Assembly: GCF_001438805.1 (NCBI RefSeq)
Contig: NZ_JQCF01000012.1
Coordinates: 1 to 64,000 of the forward strand
Direction of reading: 5' to 3'
Length of the DNA stretch: 64,000 bases
Source: Companilactobacillus kimchiensis
GTDB taxonomy: Bacteria > Bacillota > Bacilli > Lactobacillales > Lactobacillaceae
Part shown: positions 53,462 through 62,699 of the stretch, piece by piece
Layout of the letters: each line of letters starts with the position of its first letter
Numbering within the stretch: the stretch's first letter is position 1
Program-made: the position numbers and the translations under genes
Notes under the pieces: model-generated
What the model saw: the letters and a program-made list of their open reading frames with translations, nothing else
Databases searched by the model: none
What the model was told of the DNA's origin: nothing

Positions 53462-54244
53462 ATGAAAAAGCGCATTGCTTTAATATTAACTACACTTGTG
53501 GCCTTAATCTTGGTTCTAACAGGTTGCTCAAGTAACAAGAGTGCTAGCGATACTAAGACTGCTGGTACCTTAACAATTGGTTTGGAGGGAACTTATGCTC
53601 CATATTCATACCGTGAAAATGGTAAGCTTGACGGTTTCGAAGTTGAATACGGTAAGGCCGTTGCTAAGAAACTTGGTTTGAAAGCTAAATTTGTTCCTAC
53701 AAAGTGGGATTCATTGATTGCTGGTTTAAACTCAAATACCTTTGATGTTGTTATCAATAACGTTGCTGAGAATCCATCACGTGAGAAACAATATCTCTTC
53801 TCAACACCTTACATTTACTCAAGATCAGTTATCATTACTAAAGATGGTTCAGGTATCAACTCAGTTGATGACATCAAGGGTCAAAAAATTGCTGCTGGTA
53901 CTGGTACCGACAACTTTAACGATGCTAAGAAATTTAAAGCTGATGTAGTTCCATCAAGTGATTTCCAAACTTCAATGTCAATGATCGATCAAGGACGTGT
54001 TAAGGGTGCTTTCAACTCTAAAGAAGCTTTCTTAACATGGAAGAAAGATCACAAGAGTACTGATCTTAAATACATCACTATTCCTGAAAACAAGCTAGCT
54101 GCTTCAAAAATTGCTCCAATCTTCAATAAAAAATCAACTAAATTAAGCAAACAAGTTACCAAAGCTACTAACGAATTATTCAAAGATGGTACTATGAAGA
54201 AACTTTCTGTTAAGTACTTCGGTGAAGACATTACTAAAAAATAA
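53462..54244 (+). CDS. ABC transporter substrate-binding lipoprotein, cystine/polar amino acid type
   Basis: 260 residues from ATG 53462, just after AGGGGGAT; an upstream in-frame ATG lacks a ribosome site. Lipobox LTGC (Cys22). SBP family 3 domain: LTIGLEGTYAPYSYRENGKLDGFEVEYGKAVAKKLG is the family signature (given here as seen from residues 37 to 72), followed by FDVVINNVA. Its place after cysK, with permease and ATPase next, points to cystine or another sulfur amino acid as ligand. Confidence 0.9.
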   Translation: MKKRIALILTTLVALILVLTGCSSNKSASDTKTAGTLTIGLEGTYAPYSYRENGKLDGFEVEYGKAVAKKLGLKAKFVPTKWDSLIAGLNSNTFDVVINNVAENPSREKQYLFSTPYIYSRSVIITKDGSGINSVDDIKGQKIAAGTGTDNFNDAKKFKADVVPSSDFQTSMSMIDQGRVKGAFNSKEAFLTWKKDHKSTDLKYITIPENKLAASKIAPIFNKKSTKLSKQVTKATNELFKDGTMKKLSVKYFGEDITKK

Positions 54245-54273
54245 TCATTAACTCATTGAGGGGGTTCTAATTC

Positions 54274-54969
54274 ATGTGGCATATAATCATCACGTCATTG
54301 CCGGAAATGATATCTGCAATGTTGCAATATACCATTCCGTTGGCAATCATTTCATTCATCTTTGGATTGATTCTAGCCGTTTTAACTGCATTAATTAAAT
54401 TCATTCAACCAAGCGAAAATAAGTTGGTTCGTTATCCTTGGTTAGTGCTTCGTGCCATTGCTAACTTCTACGTTTGGTTGTTCCGTTCCACTCCATTACT
54501 AGTTCAATTGTTTATCATCTTCTTTGGTCTTCCTAGTGCGGGAATCGAATTGGCACCATTTCTTGCCGCTGTGATCGGATTTTCATTAAACACTGGAGCT
54601 TATGCCTCAGAAACAATCCGTTCAGCCTTGATGTCAGTTCCACAGGATCAATGGTATGCTGCTTATACATTGAACTTCACGACTAGACAAACATTGATGA
54701 AGATCGTGTTGCCACAAGCTGTTAGAATTGCTCTACCACCACTATCCAATTCTTTTATTGGTTTGGTGAAGGATACCTCTTTGGCCAGTTCAATTACAAT
54801 TTTGGAAATGTTTCAAGTCAGTCAACAAATTACCGCTAAAAATTATCAACCATTATTAATGTATTCATTGGCTGCTTTCCTATATGCTGTGATCTGTACC
54901 TTACTTACTTTCCTCCAACATTACTTAGAACGCAGAACTTCAAGATACGTTAAAGGAAGTGAAGCCTAA
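54274..54969 (+). CDS. ABC transporter permease, cystine/polar amino acid type
   Basis: 231 residues with five helices. The cytoplasmic EAA loop reads GAYASETIRSALMSVPQDQW, typical of HisM/TcyB-type permeases. The ribosome site is GAGGGGG. Its stop overlaps the ATG of the ATPase gene by one base. It probably works as a homodimer for cystine import. Confidence 0.9.
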   Translation: MWHIIITSLPEMISAMLQYTIPLAIISFIFGLILAVLTALIKFIQPSENKLVRYPWLVLRAIANFYVWLFRSTPLLVQLFIIFFGLPSAGIELAPFLAAVIGFSLNTGAYASETIRSALMSVPQDQWYAAYTLNFTTRQTLMKIVLPQAVRIALPPLSNSFIGLVKDTSLASSITILEMFQVSQQITAKNYQPLLMYSLAAFLYAVICTLLTFLQHYLERRTSRYVKGSEA

Positions 54970-55718
54970 TGATCACATTAAAAAATGTTGTTAAAACATA
55001 TGATGATAAAACAGTTCTAAAGGATCTGTCAGTCGATTTCCCTGATGGAAAAACTACGGTTATCTTAGGACCATCTGGTTCTGGTAAATCAACTTTACTA
55101 CGATCACTGGATCTTTTAGTTAGACCTGAGAGTGGCACAATTGACTTTGGTGATATTTCCTTAGACTATTCAAAACCAGTTTCCAAGAAACAAAGTTTTG
55201 ATATTCGTAAAAAAACTAGCATGGTTTTTCAAAACTGGAATCTTTTTCCAAATCTAACCGTGCTACAGAATGTCACTACGGCGCCAATTACCGTCCTTAA
55301 ACGTCCCAAGAAACAGACTGAACAAGAAGCTCGTCAGTATCTAGCCCAAGTTGGTTTGGCTGAATATGCAGATCGTTATCCTAGTCAACTATCTGGTGGA
55401 CAACAACAACGTGTTTCTATCTGTCGTGCAGTCGCCATGAATCCTGAGTATGTTCTTCTGGATGAACCAACTAGTGCCTTAGATCCTGAACTGGAAACTC
55501 AAGTTTTATTAATTCTTGAGGATTTGAGCAAAATGGGACAATCAATGATTCTAGTGACCCACAATATGGAATTTGCTCGTTCAGTTGCCGACAAGATTAT
55601 CTTTGTTGAAGATGGCGATATCCTCTTTGACGGTACTCCGGATGAATTTTTTAATCATCCTACAACTAGAATTAAAGATTTCCTATCCGGAATCACTTTT
55701 AACGATACTGAAAAATAA
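54969..55718 (+). CDS. ABC transporter ATP-binding protein, cystine/polar amino acid type
   Basis: 249 residues. Walker A GPSGSGKSTLL, Q-loop VFQNWNLFPN, signature LSGGQQQRV, Walker B VLLDEPTSALDPE and His switch VTHNMEFA are all intact. It drives the importer encoded by the two genes before it. Last gene of the cysteine operon; a hairpin of the 6394-6437 family follows and probably terminates it. Confidence 0.93.
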   Translation: MITLKNVVKTYDDKTVLKDLSVDFPDGKTTVILGPSGSGKSTLLRSLDLLVRPESGTIDFGDISLDYSKPVSKKQSFDIRKKTSMVFQNWNLFPNLTVLQNVTTAPITVLKRPKKQTEQEARQYLAQVGLAEYADRYPSQLSGGQQQRVSICRAVAMNPEYVLLDEPTSALDPELETQVLLILEDLSKMGQSMILVTHNMEFARSVADKIIFVEDGDILFDGTPDEFFNHPTTRIKDFLSGITFNDTEK

Positions 55719-55737
55719 TTATTGCTCTAAAAATCAG

Positions 55738-55790
55738 TAAAATCCCGTATTGACTGAAGTAGTATATATCAGTTAATACGGGATTTTTGA
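55738..55790. terminator. Terminator of the cysteine operon, repeat-family hairpin
   Basis: AAAATCCCGTATTGACTGA faces TCAGTTAATACGGGATTTTT. Core and length match the hairpin at 6394-6437, although no branched repeat is beside it here. Confidence 0.8.
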
Positions 55791-55834
55791 TTTAAAAATA
55801 TATTTTTCTCATTTTTAAAAAGAAGCCTTTAATG

Positions 55835-56224
55835 CTAATTGGCCCTTTTGGTTGCAATTAAAAATAGCATAATTAAAATTACTAAAGCTGGAATCAAGAG
55901 ATGAGCAATTCCATACATCATATGAATGGCTACTAGACACAGAAAAATTGATAACATATAACGCCACAGACCAAGATATGATTTGATTCTCTCCATAAAC
56001 TCACGACCTTGAAAACTATTATTTAAAAAAATCACTAAGATCAGAGCCAACCAAACATTGTACCCTGACCACAGCCATGGTTTGCCATAACTAATTAAAA
56101 ATGCAGCGAAAATAAATGAATACGAAATTATACCTTTATAATCAAAAACCCGTGCGGATTTACTTGTTGATAACAGAATTGCTAATAATAAACTAAAATC
56201 TGACGCTAAATTATAAAACTCCAT
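55835..56224 (-). CDS. Small membrane protein of unknown function
   Basis: 129 residues from ATG 56224, preceded by AAAGGAGGAAG. Four hydrophobic segments with a short basic loop (GREFMERIKSYLGLWRY). It is distantly related to the 133-residue protein encoded at 57495-57896: same length, same helix spacing, and a charged loop followed by LG.W.Y. The TGTAAA hexamer array upstream is also shared between the two genes. Confidence 0.6.
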   Translation of the reverse strand: MEFYNLASDFSLLLAILLSTSKSARVFDYKGIISYSFIFAAFLISYGKPWLWSGYNVWLALILVIFLNNSFQGREFMERIKSYLGLWRYMLSIFLCLVAIHMMYGIAHLLIPALVILIMLFLIATKRAN

Positions 56225-56271
56225 TGGCTTCCTCCTTTTGACAACAGACAAATATAAGGATAACAACCGTA

Positions 56272-56299
56272 TGTAAAGTTTTAATAAATTTATTGTAAA
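56272..56299. promoter_or_regulatory. TGTAAA hexamer array upstream of the 129-residue membrane protein
   Basis: TGTAAA-N5-AATAAA-N5-TGTAAA. On the minus strand it reads TTTACA-N5-TTTATT-N5-TTTACA, the pattern of PhoP/WalR-type direct repeats on one helix face. The same three-hexamer array occurs at 57938-57965. Confidence 0.55.
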
Positions 56300-56308
56300 G
56301 TTTACGAC

Positions 56309-57415
56309 TTAATTAGTTTGTTTGACCATACTCCAAGATAATACAAATGAATTAATGACCGTTACTAAAACAGTTGCTAATACAATAATTTCAAATGATT
56401 GTGTTGTTAAACTAATCAAATAACCCACAATCGTTGAAACCACAAAGCAGATTCGAACTATCAATATTTTACTAATCCCTGCCTTGTTATAGTAATCTGC
56501 CAAACATAATCCAGCATAAAATAATAGGATCCCCGCATATAAGATATTTACTGCAAAAGTTTTCGACATTGATTCTTCTTCAATGAAATTCAAAGACACC
56601 GTGATCAAACTGATTCCAAATAAAATCGGATAGTGTAAATAAATTAAACGATTTCCGGTTTCATTGGCCCTATTCTCATCAATGAAATGATCAAACTGTG
56701 TAATATAAGTCATAAATAACGCACAGACAATTACAAAGATAAACATTGAATAGACATTAAAATCCTTGAGATCAAAATAATGCGCTATATCCACGATGGT
56801 TTCACCAATCGTAATGATGACTAAAGCAGTTAATCTCTCTAATAAATGTGGAAAATTGATTGGATGCCCCTTCATATTTTCGGTAAAAACTCCTGGTAAG
56901 ATCCAACTTGATAGAATACCGATCAAAGCTACGACGACGCCAAATCTGAATGGCAATAAGGCACCTATTAAGAGAAAAACCGTCCGCAACAATAGAATAG
57001 AAACAAATAGCTTGGAGATCCGTTTATCTTTTTTATTGTGCGTTGTTAAATGAACCCACAAATACTGTAAAACCAATGTTCCTGATAAAAAAGCTGTCGC
57101 AATAGTAAATGGTTGAAACCAGTTCTGAACATTGCCTACAAAATTATTCGACATGAACAATAGAATCCCCATATCCACCATGAAGAACATGATATTGCCG
57201 ATTGAATTCTTACCATAGCGATTAGTAAAAACCGTTTCCACCATCCAAGTATTAATAAAAACGACCATAACAATCGTAAATATAATAAATTGTTGAAAAA
57301 AAGTTGCTCCCTTTGGCAAATGATGAATCAAACCCGTTACCTGTGAAATGGCATAAACAAATACTAAGTCATAGAACAGCTCTGTTAGCTGAACCTTCTT
57401 TGGAATTACTTTCAT
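56309..57415 (-). CDS. Low temperature requirement protein A family membrane protein (LtrA)
   Basis: 368 residues with about 11 hydrophobic segments. The family block VQLTELFYDLVFVYAISQV lies at the N-terminus, and LERLTALVIITIGETIVDI in the middle. LtrA-type proteins are widespread in lactic acid bacteria; the biochemical role is not known. The gene stands between two small membrane protein genes on the same strand. Confidence 0.88.
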   Translation of the reverse strand: MKVIPKKVQLTELFYDLVFVYAISQVTGLIHHLPKGATFFQQFIIFTIVMVVFINTWMVETVFTNRYGKNSIGNIMFFMVDMGILLFMSNNFVGNVQNWFQPFTIATAFLSGTLVLQYLWVHLTTHNKKDKRISKLFVSILLLRTVFLLIGALLPFRFGVVVALIGILSSWILPGVFTENMKGHPINFPHLLERLTALVIITIGETIVDIAHYFDLKDFNVYSMFIFVIVCALFMTYITQFDHFIDENRANETGNRLIYLHYPILFGISLITVSLNFIEEESMSKTFAVNILYAGILLFYAGLCLADYYNKAGISKILIVRICFVVSTIVGYLISLTTQSFEIIVLATVLVTVINSFVLSWSMVKQTN

Positions 57416-57494
57416 TTTTGAACCCTCACGATCCCCATATAATTACTTTAATTATATTATACTGTGACAGTTATCGTTTTATTAAAGCATTGTC

Positions 57495-57896
57495 TTAAAC
57501 CATCTCTTTGTAACATATCAAAACAAGTATAATTACCCAAGCAATAGTCCCCAGACTAAAATTGGACATCCCTAAAGTCTGATTGCCCTTGTAAAGTAAA
57601 CCCAGTATCATTACAAAACCAATCGAATACCCCCAATTCCCCAATCTCTCATGAATCTTGCCTTGAATTAACTCTACATATTTACTTCCTGAAAAAATAA
57701 CCAAACCTAATAGGAAATATAAGGATCCATTCCCATAATCCCAGCCTATTGATTCGTGGAAAAAATTATAATTAACAAGTATTAATCCAATTAAAATACC
57801 ACTAGATATCAAACTATGCCGATTTACTGCTTTCCCATATCTAAACAAACTAAGAAAACAAATCAGACCACTACTTAATCCAAATAATATATTCAT
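57495..57896 (-). CDS. Small membrane protein of unknown function, related to 55835-56224
   Basis: 133 residues with four hydrophobic segments and a short charged loop (ELIQGKIHERLGNWGYSIG). GGAGGTGA precedes the ATG. It shares length, topology and upstream regulatory array with the gene on the other side of ltrA, which suggests duplication around ltrA. No family known to me. Confidence 0.6.
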   Translation of the reverse strand: MNILFGLSSGLICFLSLFRYGKAVNRHSLISSGILIGLILVNYNFFHESIGWDYGNGSLYFLLGLVIFSGSKYVELIQGKIHERLGNWGYSIGFVMILGLLYKGNQTLGMSNFSLGTIAWVIILVLICYKEMV

Positions 57897-57937
57897 AACT
57901 TATCACCTCCCATAACAGGTCAAGGATAACAAGTTCA

Positions 57938-57965
57938 TGTAAAACTTTGATAAATAGAATGTAAA
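57938..57965. promoter_or_regulatory. TGTAAA hexamer array upstream of the 133-residue membrane protein
   Basis: TGTAAA-ACTTT-GATAAA-TAGAA-TGTAAA, three hexamers at 11-bp steps. It matches the array at 56272-56299, and both are followed on the minus strand by GTTATCCTT. Confidence 0.55.
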
Positions 57966-58015
57966 GAATTATTTATTTTGTAAAAAAACAGTCATAGAAA
58001 TTCATATTTTATCTA

Positions 58016-58070
58016 AAATAGGTTATTCCAATTAGCTACTTTTTCTAACTGGAATAACCTATTTATTTTG
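58016..58070. terminator. Strong terminator downstream of the redox operon
   Basis: AAATAGGTTATTCCA and TGGAATAACCTATTT are perfect 15-base inverted repeats, with A- and T-runs outside. Confidence 0.85.
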
Positions 58071-58099
58071 TATATTCATAAAGCACAATGAACCAACCT

Positions 58100-58750
58100 T
58101 TAAAAATTATATTGAATTTCACTTTGACCAACCATTGTATCGATCTGCAGTTGTTGACTATTTTGAACAGTTATCAAATCATTTAATGGCTCTAAAATTG
58201 ATGTATCTGCTTTTAGACTTGCCTGATCAGGGTAAACGTTTAGTAATATCCAATGCTCTTTAGACTCATCAGTTGTCGCAGCATAGCTAATTTGTGGACC
58301 ATTATCAGTTTCTATCAATTGTTTCATAATTATTGGCAATTGCTTTTCAAATTGAGAAATCGTATTTTCTTTCAACTGGAATTCTAATAATTGACCAACA
58401 TAATCATTCTCTCCGCTGATAGCAAATGCAGTCGGTTTGGACATCAAATATTCTGGTGTTAACTCCCGCATTTCTCGCTCTTTCAAAACTTTCTGAGCCA
58501 ATTGTCCATACTGCTTAAACTGAGGCGAATTAGCATGGACTTGATAGCTATCTAAATCTTTATAAAGTTCAAAAATATAATTGATGGTTCCCCCTTCATC
58601 AGCATTAGTAGCATACATTGCCAATGTTCCAGATTCATTCTGATGTGAAGTCAACATATTATGATTGCCTTCTTTAACAAAACTTTGGCGATCATCTGGG
58701 GCAATTGTTAAACGATACATTCTAAAAATCGGTGCTTTAGTTAAATTCAT
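58100..58750 (-). CDS. Protein with two ABM-like (antibiotic biosynthesis monooxygenase) domains
   Basis: 216 residues from ATG 58750; an in-frame TTG lies six bases upstream. It looks like two ferredoxin-like ABM domains in tandem: the first (about 8-95) with RLTIAPDDRQSFVKEGNHNM and NYIFELYKDLDSYQVHANSPQFKQ, the second (about 115-215) with WILLNVYPDQASLKA. Proteins with this fold act on quinones or reactive small molecules. As last gene of an operon with an aldo/keto reductase and a metal-dependent hydrolase, it may belong to a detoxification route; the substrate is unknown. Confidence 0.72.
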   Translation of the reverse strand: MNLTKAPIFRMYRLTIAPDDRQSFVKEGNHNMLTSHQNESGTLAMYATNADEGGTINYIFELYKDLDSYQVHANSPQFKQYGQLAQKVLKEREMRELTPEYLMSKPTAFAISGENDYVGQLLEFQLKENTISQFEKQLPIIMKQLIETDNGPQISYAATTDESKEHWILLNVYPDQASLKADTSILEPLNDLITVQNSQQLQIDTMVGQSEIQYNF

Positions 58751-58767
58751 CCTCAACCAACCTTCGA

Positions 58768-59679
58768 TTATTTTTTAAGTAAATTTTTAAAATTATCAGT
58801 GTAGATATCACTTCTTGTTGCCTCGTCAATTTCCATTTGATCAATGGCCGAAACAATTTCAGATGTTGCTCCATTAGGCATCTTGGCAAAAGGCGCATCC
58901 GTTCCAAATAAGATATGTTCCTTACCATAAAAATCTAGTGCCAATTCTAAAGCTTTAGGATTACCCAAAATAGCTGTGTCGACATAGAATTTCTTGAAGT
59001 CGTTATATTCTACTTCTGACATTGTGAATTTAATTCTTTCAGCAAAGAACGGCACCATTGAGCCAGCGTGATGAACAATTATTTTTAAATTAGGATACTT
59101 TTCAAAATAGCCTGCTTTGACAATTTGATACATCGCCTGCGTCAATTCATATTCCCAACTAAATGTAATATTATTATCCGGTTTCCTAGCATCAAATACA
59201 GGGTGTAACCATATCGGTAAGTTCAACTCCGACATCTTGGCAAAGACCGCTTCAAAATCAGGATCAGCAATTGATTTACCTAACGCCCGTGTAAATAATT
59301 GAATTCCGACAAATTTGTTATCCGCTGCTACTTGCTTGGTAATAATTTCTAAGGCTTGATCAATATTATTCATTGGTACCATAGCCACAGCATTTTCAAA
59401 AATATCGTTATTATCAGCGACCATTTTTAACATTTCATCATTGGCTTGATAACACAACTCTGCTGCAACGGGACCATCAAAATAATCCTCTGGATTCAAG
59501 TTAACATTCGAAATGATCTGTTTAACATCCGTCGGAAAATTTTGATGTCTAATCGCCATATCGGTTAATGATGGAATTTGAACAAACGGATTTTGTGCAA
59601 CAATATTGGGTACTTGTTGTTGCATCTTATTCAATAATTCTGCTGGTAAAACATGTGCAAAAACGTCTAATTTTGTCAT
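58768..59679 (-). CDS. Amidohydrolase_2 family metal-dependent hydrolase/decarboxylase
   Basis: 303 residues with a TIM-barrel amidohydrolase layout. Metal-type residues are visible in IWLHPVFD, KIIVHHAGSMV and FGTDAPF. The N-terminal HxH motif reads LDVFAHVLP, so the first His is replaced by Phe; this may change the metal site. Relatives of the ACMSD type decarboxylate aromatic acids. It lies 14 bases downstream of the aldo/keto reductase gene. Confidence 0.82.
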   Translation of the reverse strand: MTKLDVFAHVLPAELLNKMQQQVPNIVAQNPFVQIPSLTDMAIRHQNFPTDVKQIISNVNLNPEDYFDGPVAAELCYQANDEMLKMVADNNDIFENAVAMVPMNNIDQALEIITKQVAADNKFVGIQLFTRALGKSIADPDFEAVFAKMSELNLPIWLHPVFDARKPDNNITFSWEYELTQAMYQIVKAGYFEKYPNLKIIVHHAGSMVPFFAERIKFTMSEVEYNDFKKFYVDTAILGNPKALELALDFYGKEHILFGTDAPFAKMPNGATSEIVSAIDQMEIDEATRSDIYTDNFKNLLKK

Positions 59680-59692
59680 CTAACAAAACTCC

Positions 59693-60703
59693 TTAACGTG
59701 TAAAATCATTTTCTTGTTTTGAATAGGCACCAACAACTTGATGAGGGACATACAATTCTTCTAAATAATTTACGTCCTCCGTAGCCAAATTTACCTTTAA
59801 AGCATCAACTGAACTAGCTAGATGATCCGGATTAGTAGCACCGACAATTGGAGCAACAACTTGTTTCTTCTGCAACAACCAAGCCAAAGCTACTTGTGCC
59901 ATCGTTATTCCGTATTTATCGGCTATGTCGCTGACACGTTTAACAATCTTCATATCATTTGTTTCTTCAGCATCATATTTACTACGAGCAACTTTATCAG
60001 TTTCTGAACGTTTGGTTCTCGCATCCCAAGTTGGACGGGTCAAATGTCCTGAAGCTAGTGGGCTATATGGTGTTACCGCAATATTCTGGTCTTCACAAAG
60101 TGGCATCATTTCTCGTTCTTCTTCACGATATAACAAATTCAAATGATTTTGCATCGAAACAAATTCAGTCCAATTATGAGCTTTAGCAATCGCTTGAGCT
60201 TTTTCAAATTGCCATGAATACATCGCTGAAGCACCGATATATCTAGCTTTTCCAGACTTAACCACATCATGCAAGGCTTCCATAGTTTCTTCAATTGGGG
60301 TGTTGTAATCCCAGCGGTGAATAATATAAAGATCAACATAATCCATTTGTAAGCGATTTAAGCTCTGATTAATCTGAGTCATGATAGCTTTTCTCGATAA
60401 ACCATGTTGATTAGGTTTGTCTGACGGTGTAAAGAAAACTTTCGTAGCGACGGCTATTTCATCACGATTGGCATTCTTCTTTAAAGCCTTACCAAGAAAT
60501 TCTTCACTGTCACCATGTGAATAAATATTAGCTGTATCAAAGAAGTTAATTCCTAAGCCTAAAGCCTTTTTAACCACAGCTTCACTAGTTTCTTCACCAA
60601 CAGCCCAAGGAAACATTTCATTTCCCGGACGTCCAAAGCCCATTGTTCCTAAACAAATTCTCGAAACATCTAAACCTGTATTACCTAATTTTCGATAATC
60701 CAT
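59693..60703 (-). CDS. Aldo/keto reductase
   Basis: 336 residues. The catalytic tetrad is readable: Asp in FFDTANIYSHG, Tyr in the same motif, Lys in IAVATKVFF, His in YIIHRWDYN. The NADPH-binding end reads KKQVVAPIVGATNPDHL. It is of the YajO/YghZ-like group that reduces aldehydes. Ribosome site AGAGGTA. It follows the acetyltransferase gene by 18 bases. Confidence 0.92.
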   Translation of the reverse strand: MDYRKLGNTGLDVSRICLGTMGFGRPGNEMFPWAVGEETSEAVVKKALGLGINFFDTANIYSHGDSEEFLGKALKKNANRDEIAVATKVFFTPSDKPNQHGLSRKAIMTQINQSLNRLQMDYVDLYIIHRWDYNTPIEETMEALHDVVKSGKARYIGASAMYSWQFEKAQAIAKAHNWTEFVSMQNHLNLLYREEEREMMPLCEDQNIAVTPYSPLASGHLTRPTWDARTKRSETDKVARSKYDAEETNDMKIVKRVSDIADKYGITMAQVALAWLLQKKQVVAPIVGATNPDHLASSVDALKVNLATEDVNYLEELYVPHQVVGAYSKQENDFTR

Positions 60704-60721
60704 ACTATTTACCTCTCTTAA

Positions 60722-61309
60722 TTATTTGATTGCTGGTAATTCTTTGATCAATTTGGCTGGTACGCCACCAACAACACTGTTATCAGGTACATCTTTGGTA
60801 ACGACTGCACCTGCTCCAATGATAACGTTATTACCGATATGAACGCCACCGACAACGGTTACATTGCCACCGATCCAAACGTCATTGCCAATAAAAATTG
60901 GTTTGGTATAACTGATTAAATATTTATCTCCATTGGCACGTGTCCCAAAACGCTTTGTTGCATCCATAGAGTGATTACCACAATAGAATTTACTATCGGG
61001 ACCAACCAACACACGGTCACCCAAAGTAATTAAATTGGAATCCTGGAAATTACAATTACCATTGATAAAGACATTATCACCAATACTCATATGTTTTCCA
61101 TAAAGGATACTAACTTGACCATTCAAAGCAAAATCATTGCCGACTTGCTTGAACATATCTTTGATAGCAGTCTGTCTTTTAGTTTGATCACTGGTTTGAT
61201 TAACGATTTGCAAAAGTCTGCGACAATTCCCCATAATATCTTGAATCTCAGGATCACGGTAATCATACTCTTGCCCAGCTAATAATTTTTCATGTTCTGT
61301 CATTGACAT
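60722..61309 (-). CDS. Sugar O-acetyltransferase (maltose/galactoside acetyltransferase family)
   Basis: 195 residues. The N-terminal Mac domain ([20 protein letters not shown]) is followed by a left-handed beta helix of hexapeptide repeats ending [25 protein letters not shown]. Probable catalytic His lies in FYCGNHSMD. The usual substrate is a free sugar or galactoside with acetyl-CoA. Its ATG overlaps the stop of the MerR-type regulator gene by one base. Confidence 0.92.
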   Translation of the reverse strand: MSMTEHEKLLAGQEYDYRDPEIQDIMGNCRRLLQIVNQTSDQTKRQTAIKDMFKQVGNDFALNGQVSILYGKHMSIGDNVFINGNCNFQDSNLITLGDRVLVGPDSKFYCGNHSMDATKRFGTRANGDKYLISYTKPIFIGNDVWIGGNVTVVGGVHIGNNVIIGAGAVVTKDVPDNSVVGGVPAKLIKELPAIK

Positions 61310-61668
61310 TACAATACTTCCTTTGATTTATTTTTAATTTCATGACACATATAATCGATTTTTTCCAATTGCTTTTCCTGTTGATGAATCAAAGCTAGTT
61401 TAGCTTTTCTTTTTTGAGTTAAAAAGTCAATTCGTGTTTGTTGCGAATCATTAACCTCTAACAATAAGCGCATATAATGTTCGATTTCTTTATTCTCGAA
61501 ACCAATATTATGGAGTGTCATAATCGTGCTCAGACGTTCCAAATCAGTATCATCATATTGCCACTGCCCCATTACTATCTTTACGGCATCACAGAGTCCC
61601 CATGATTCGTATTCATTCAAAATTTTGATTGGTATTTGATATTTTTGACTAACTTCTATTTTATTCAT
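61309..61668 (-). CDS. MerR-family transcriptional regulator
   Basis: 119 residues. The winged helix lies at the N-terminus (ISQKYQ-like [21 protein letters not shown]), then [19 protein letters not shown] and a coiled coil (75-115). It is short for the family and has one Cys (near residue 109) in the tail besides Cys26. As first gene of the operon it may control acetyltransferase, reductase and hydrolase expression. The effector is unknown. Confidence 0.85.
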   Translation of the reverse strand: MNKIEVSQKYQIPIKILNEYESWGLCDAVKIVMGQWQYDDTDLERLSTIMTLHNIGFENKEIEHYMRLLLEVNDSQQTRIDFLTQKRKAKLALIHQQEKQLEKIDYMCHEIKNKSKEVL

Positions 61669-61759
61669 AATTTTTCTCTCAAAAAAAATAAGTATTCCTT
61701 AACGGAACACCCATAGTATGAAGTCTTATGTCAGATATGTCTAATACTTGTTATAAATA

Positions 61760-62638
61760 TCAAGACATGTCTTTTAAGTATTTCTTAGCAAAATCAATAA
61801 ACTCACTGACTGTTCGTGAAGAAATCTGATCGGCCTTCCAAGCCAGGACAGAATTATATGATAACTTCGGTTGTAAGGGGACAAAATTGACTCCCTCATA
61901 ATTGGATTCCAGTTTCAAACACAAAGCGATCCCCAAACCTTGTTTAACTAAAATGGCCGAATTATATAGCAGGTTATACGTCGAAATAATTTTAATATCC
62001 TTTAAAGCTGAACCGAACCAGTGATTCATTTCACTGACCATGGGATGACTCTTGGACATGATCAAAGATTCACCCTTTAAATCAGTCGGCGTCACGAATG
62101 GCAACTTTGCTAACGGGGAATCATTCGCCACTAAAATGCCCCAAGTTTCATGTTGATGCATTCTTGTAAATGAATATTTTTCGGTATCAACCGGTTCAAT
62201 TAGTAATCCCAAATCAAGTAATCCCTGTTCAATCGCTAGTTTAATATCCTCAGAATTACCACTTTGCATATTAAATTTTACCAATGGATAGCGTTGATGG
62301 AATTTAGTAATAATGTCGGCCAATTCAACCATACTATGCAGTTCACCACTACCAATCGAAATCTCACCAGCCAAATCTTCTTTATCAGCGGACATCTCTT
62401 CAAGAATCTTGTCATTTAATTGACGCATTTCTTCAGCTCGTCGACGCAACAAAAGACCGTCCTCAGTTAAAGATATCTTATGGCTTTGACGAACAAATAA
62501 TTTTACACCCAACTCTCCTTCCAAATTAGCGATTTGACGTGACAGAGTTGGCTGACTGACGTGTAACAACTTAGCCGCTTTAGTAATATTTTCTTCTCGG
62601 GCAATCATCAAAAAATAATTCAGTACTCGTAATTCCAT
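61760..62638 (-). CDS. LysR-family transcriptional regulator
   Basis: 292 residues. N-terminal HTH (NITKAAKLLHVSQPTLSRQIANLEGELG) and a C-terminal LysR substrate-binding domain (about 90-290; GSGELHSMVELADI, QGLGIALCL). It sits upstream of the MerR-led operon on the same strand, 91 bases away, and is the natural candidate for its control. GGAGA precedes the ATG. Confidence 0.92.
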   Translation of the reverse strand: MELRVLNYFLMIAREENITKAAKLLHVSQPTLSRQIANLEGELGVKLFVRQSHKISLTEDGLLLRRRAEEMRQLNDKILEEMSADKEDLAGEISIGSGELHSMVELADIITKFHQRYPLVKFNMQSGNSEDIKLAIEQGLLDLGLLIEPVDTEKYSFTRMHQHETWGILVANDSPLAKLPFVTPTDLKGESLIMSKSHPMVSEMNHWFGSALKDIKIISTYNLLYNSAILVKQGLGIALCLKLESNYEGVNFVPLQPKLSYNSVLAWKADQISSRTVSEFIDFAKKYLKDMS

Positions 62639-62655
62639 CGATTTTCTCCTCTATT

Positions 62656-62682
62656 AAAAAAAGACCGCCACGAGGGCGATCT
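62656..62682 (-). terminator. Terminator of the ntdp gene
   Basis: On the minus strand GATCGCC-ctcgt-GGCGGTC (one G-T pair) is followed by seven T. Confidence 0.85.
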
Positions 62683-62699
62683 CTTAGGATATAGCAACC

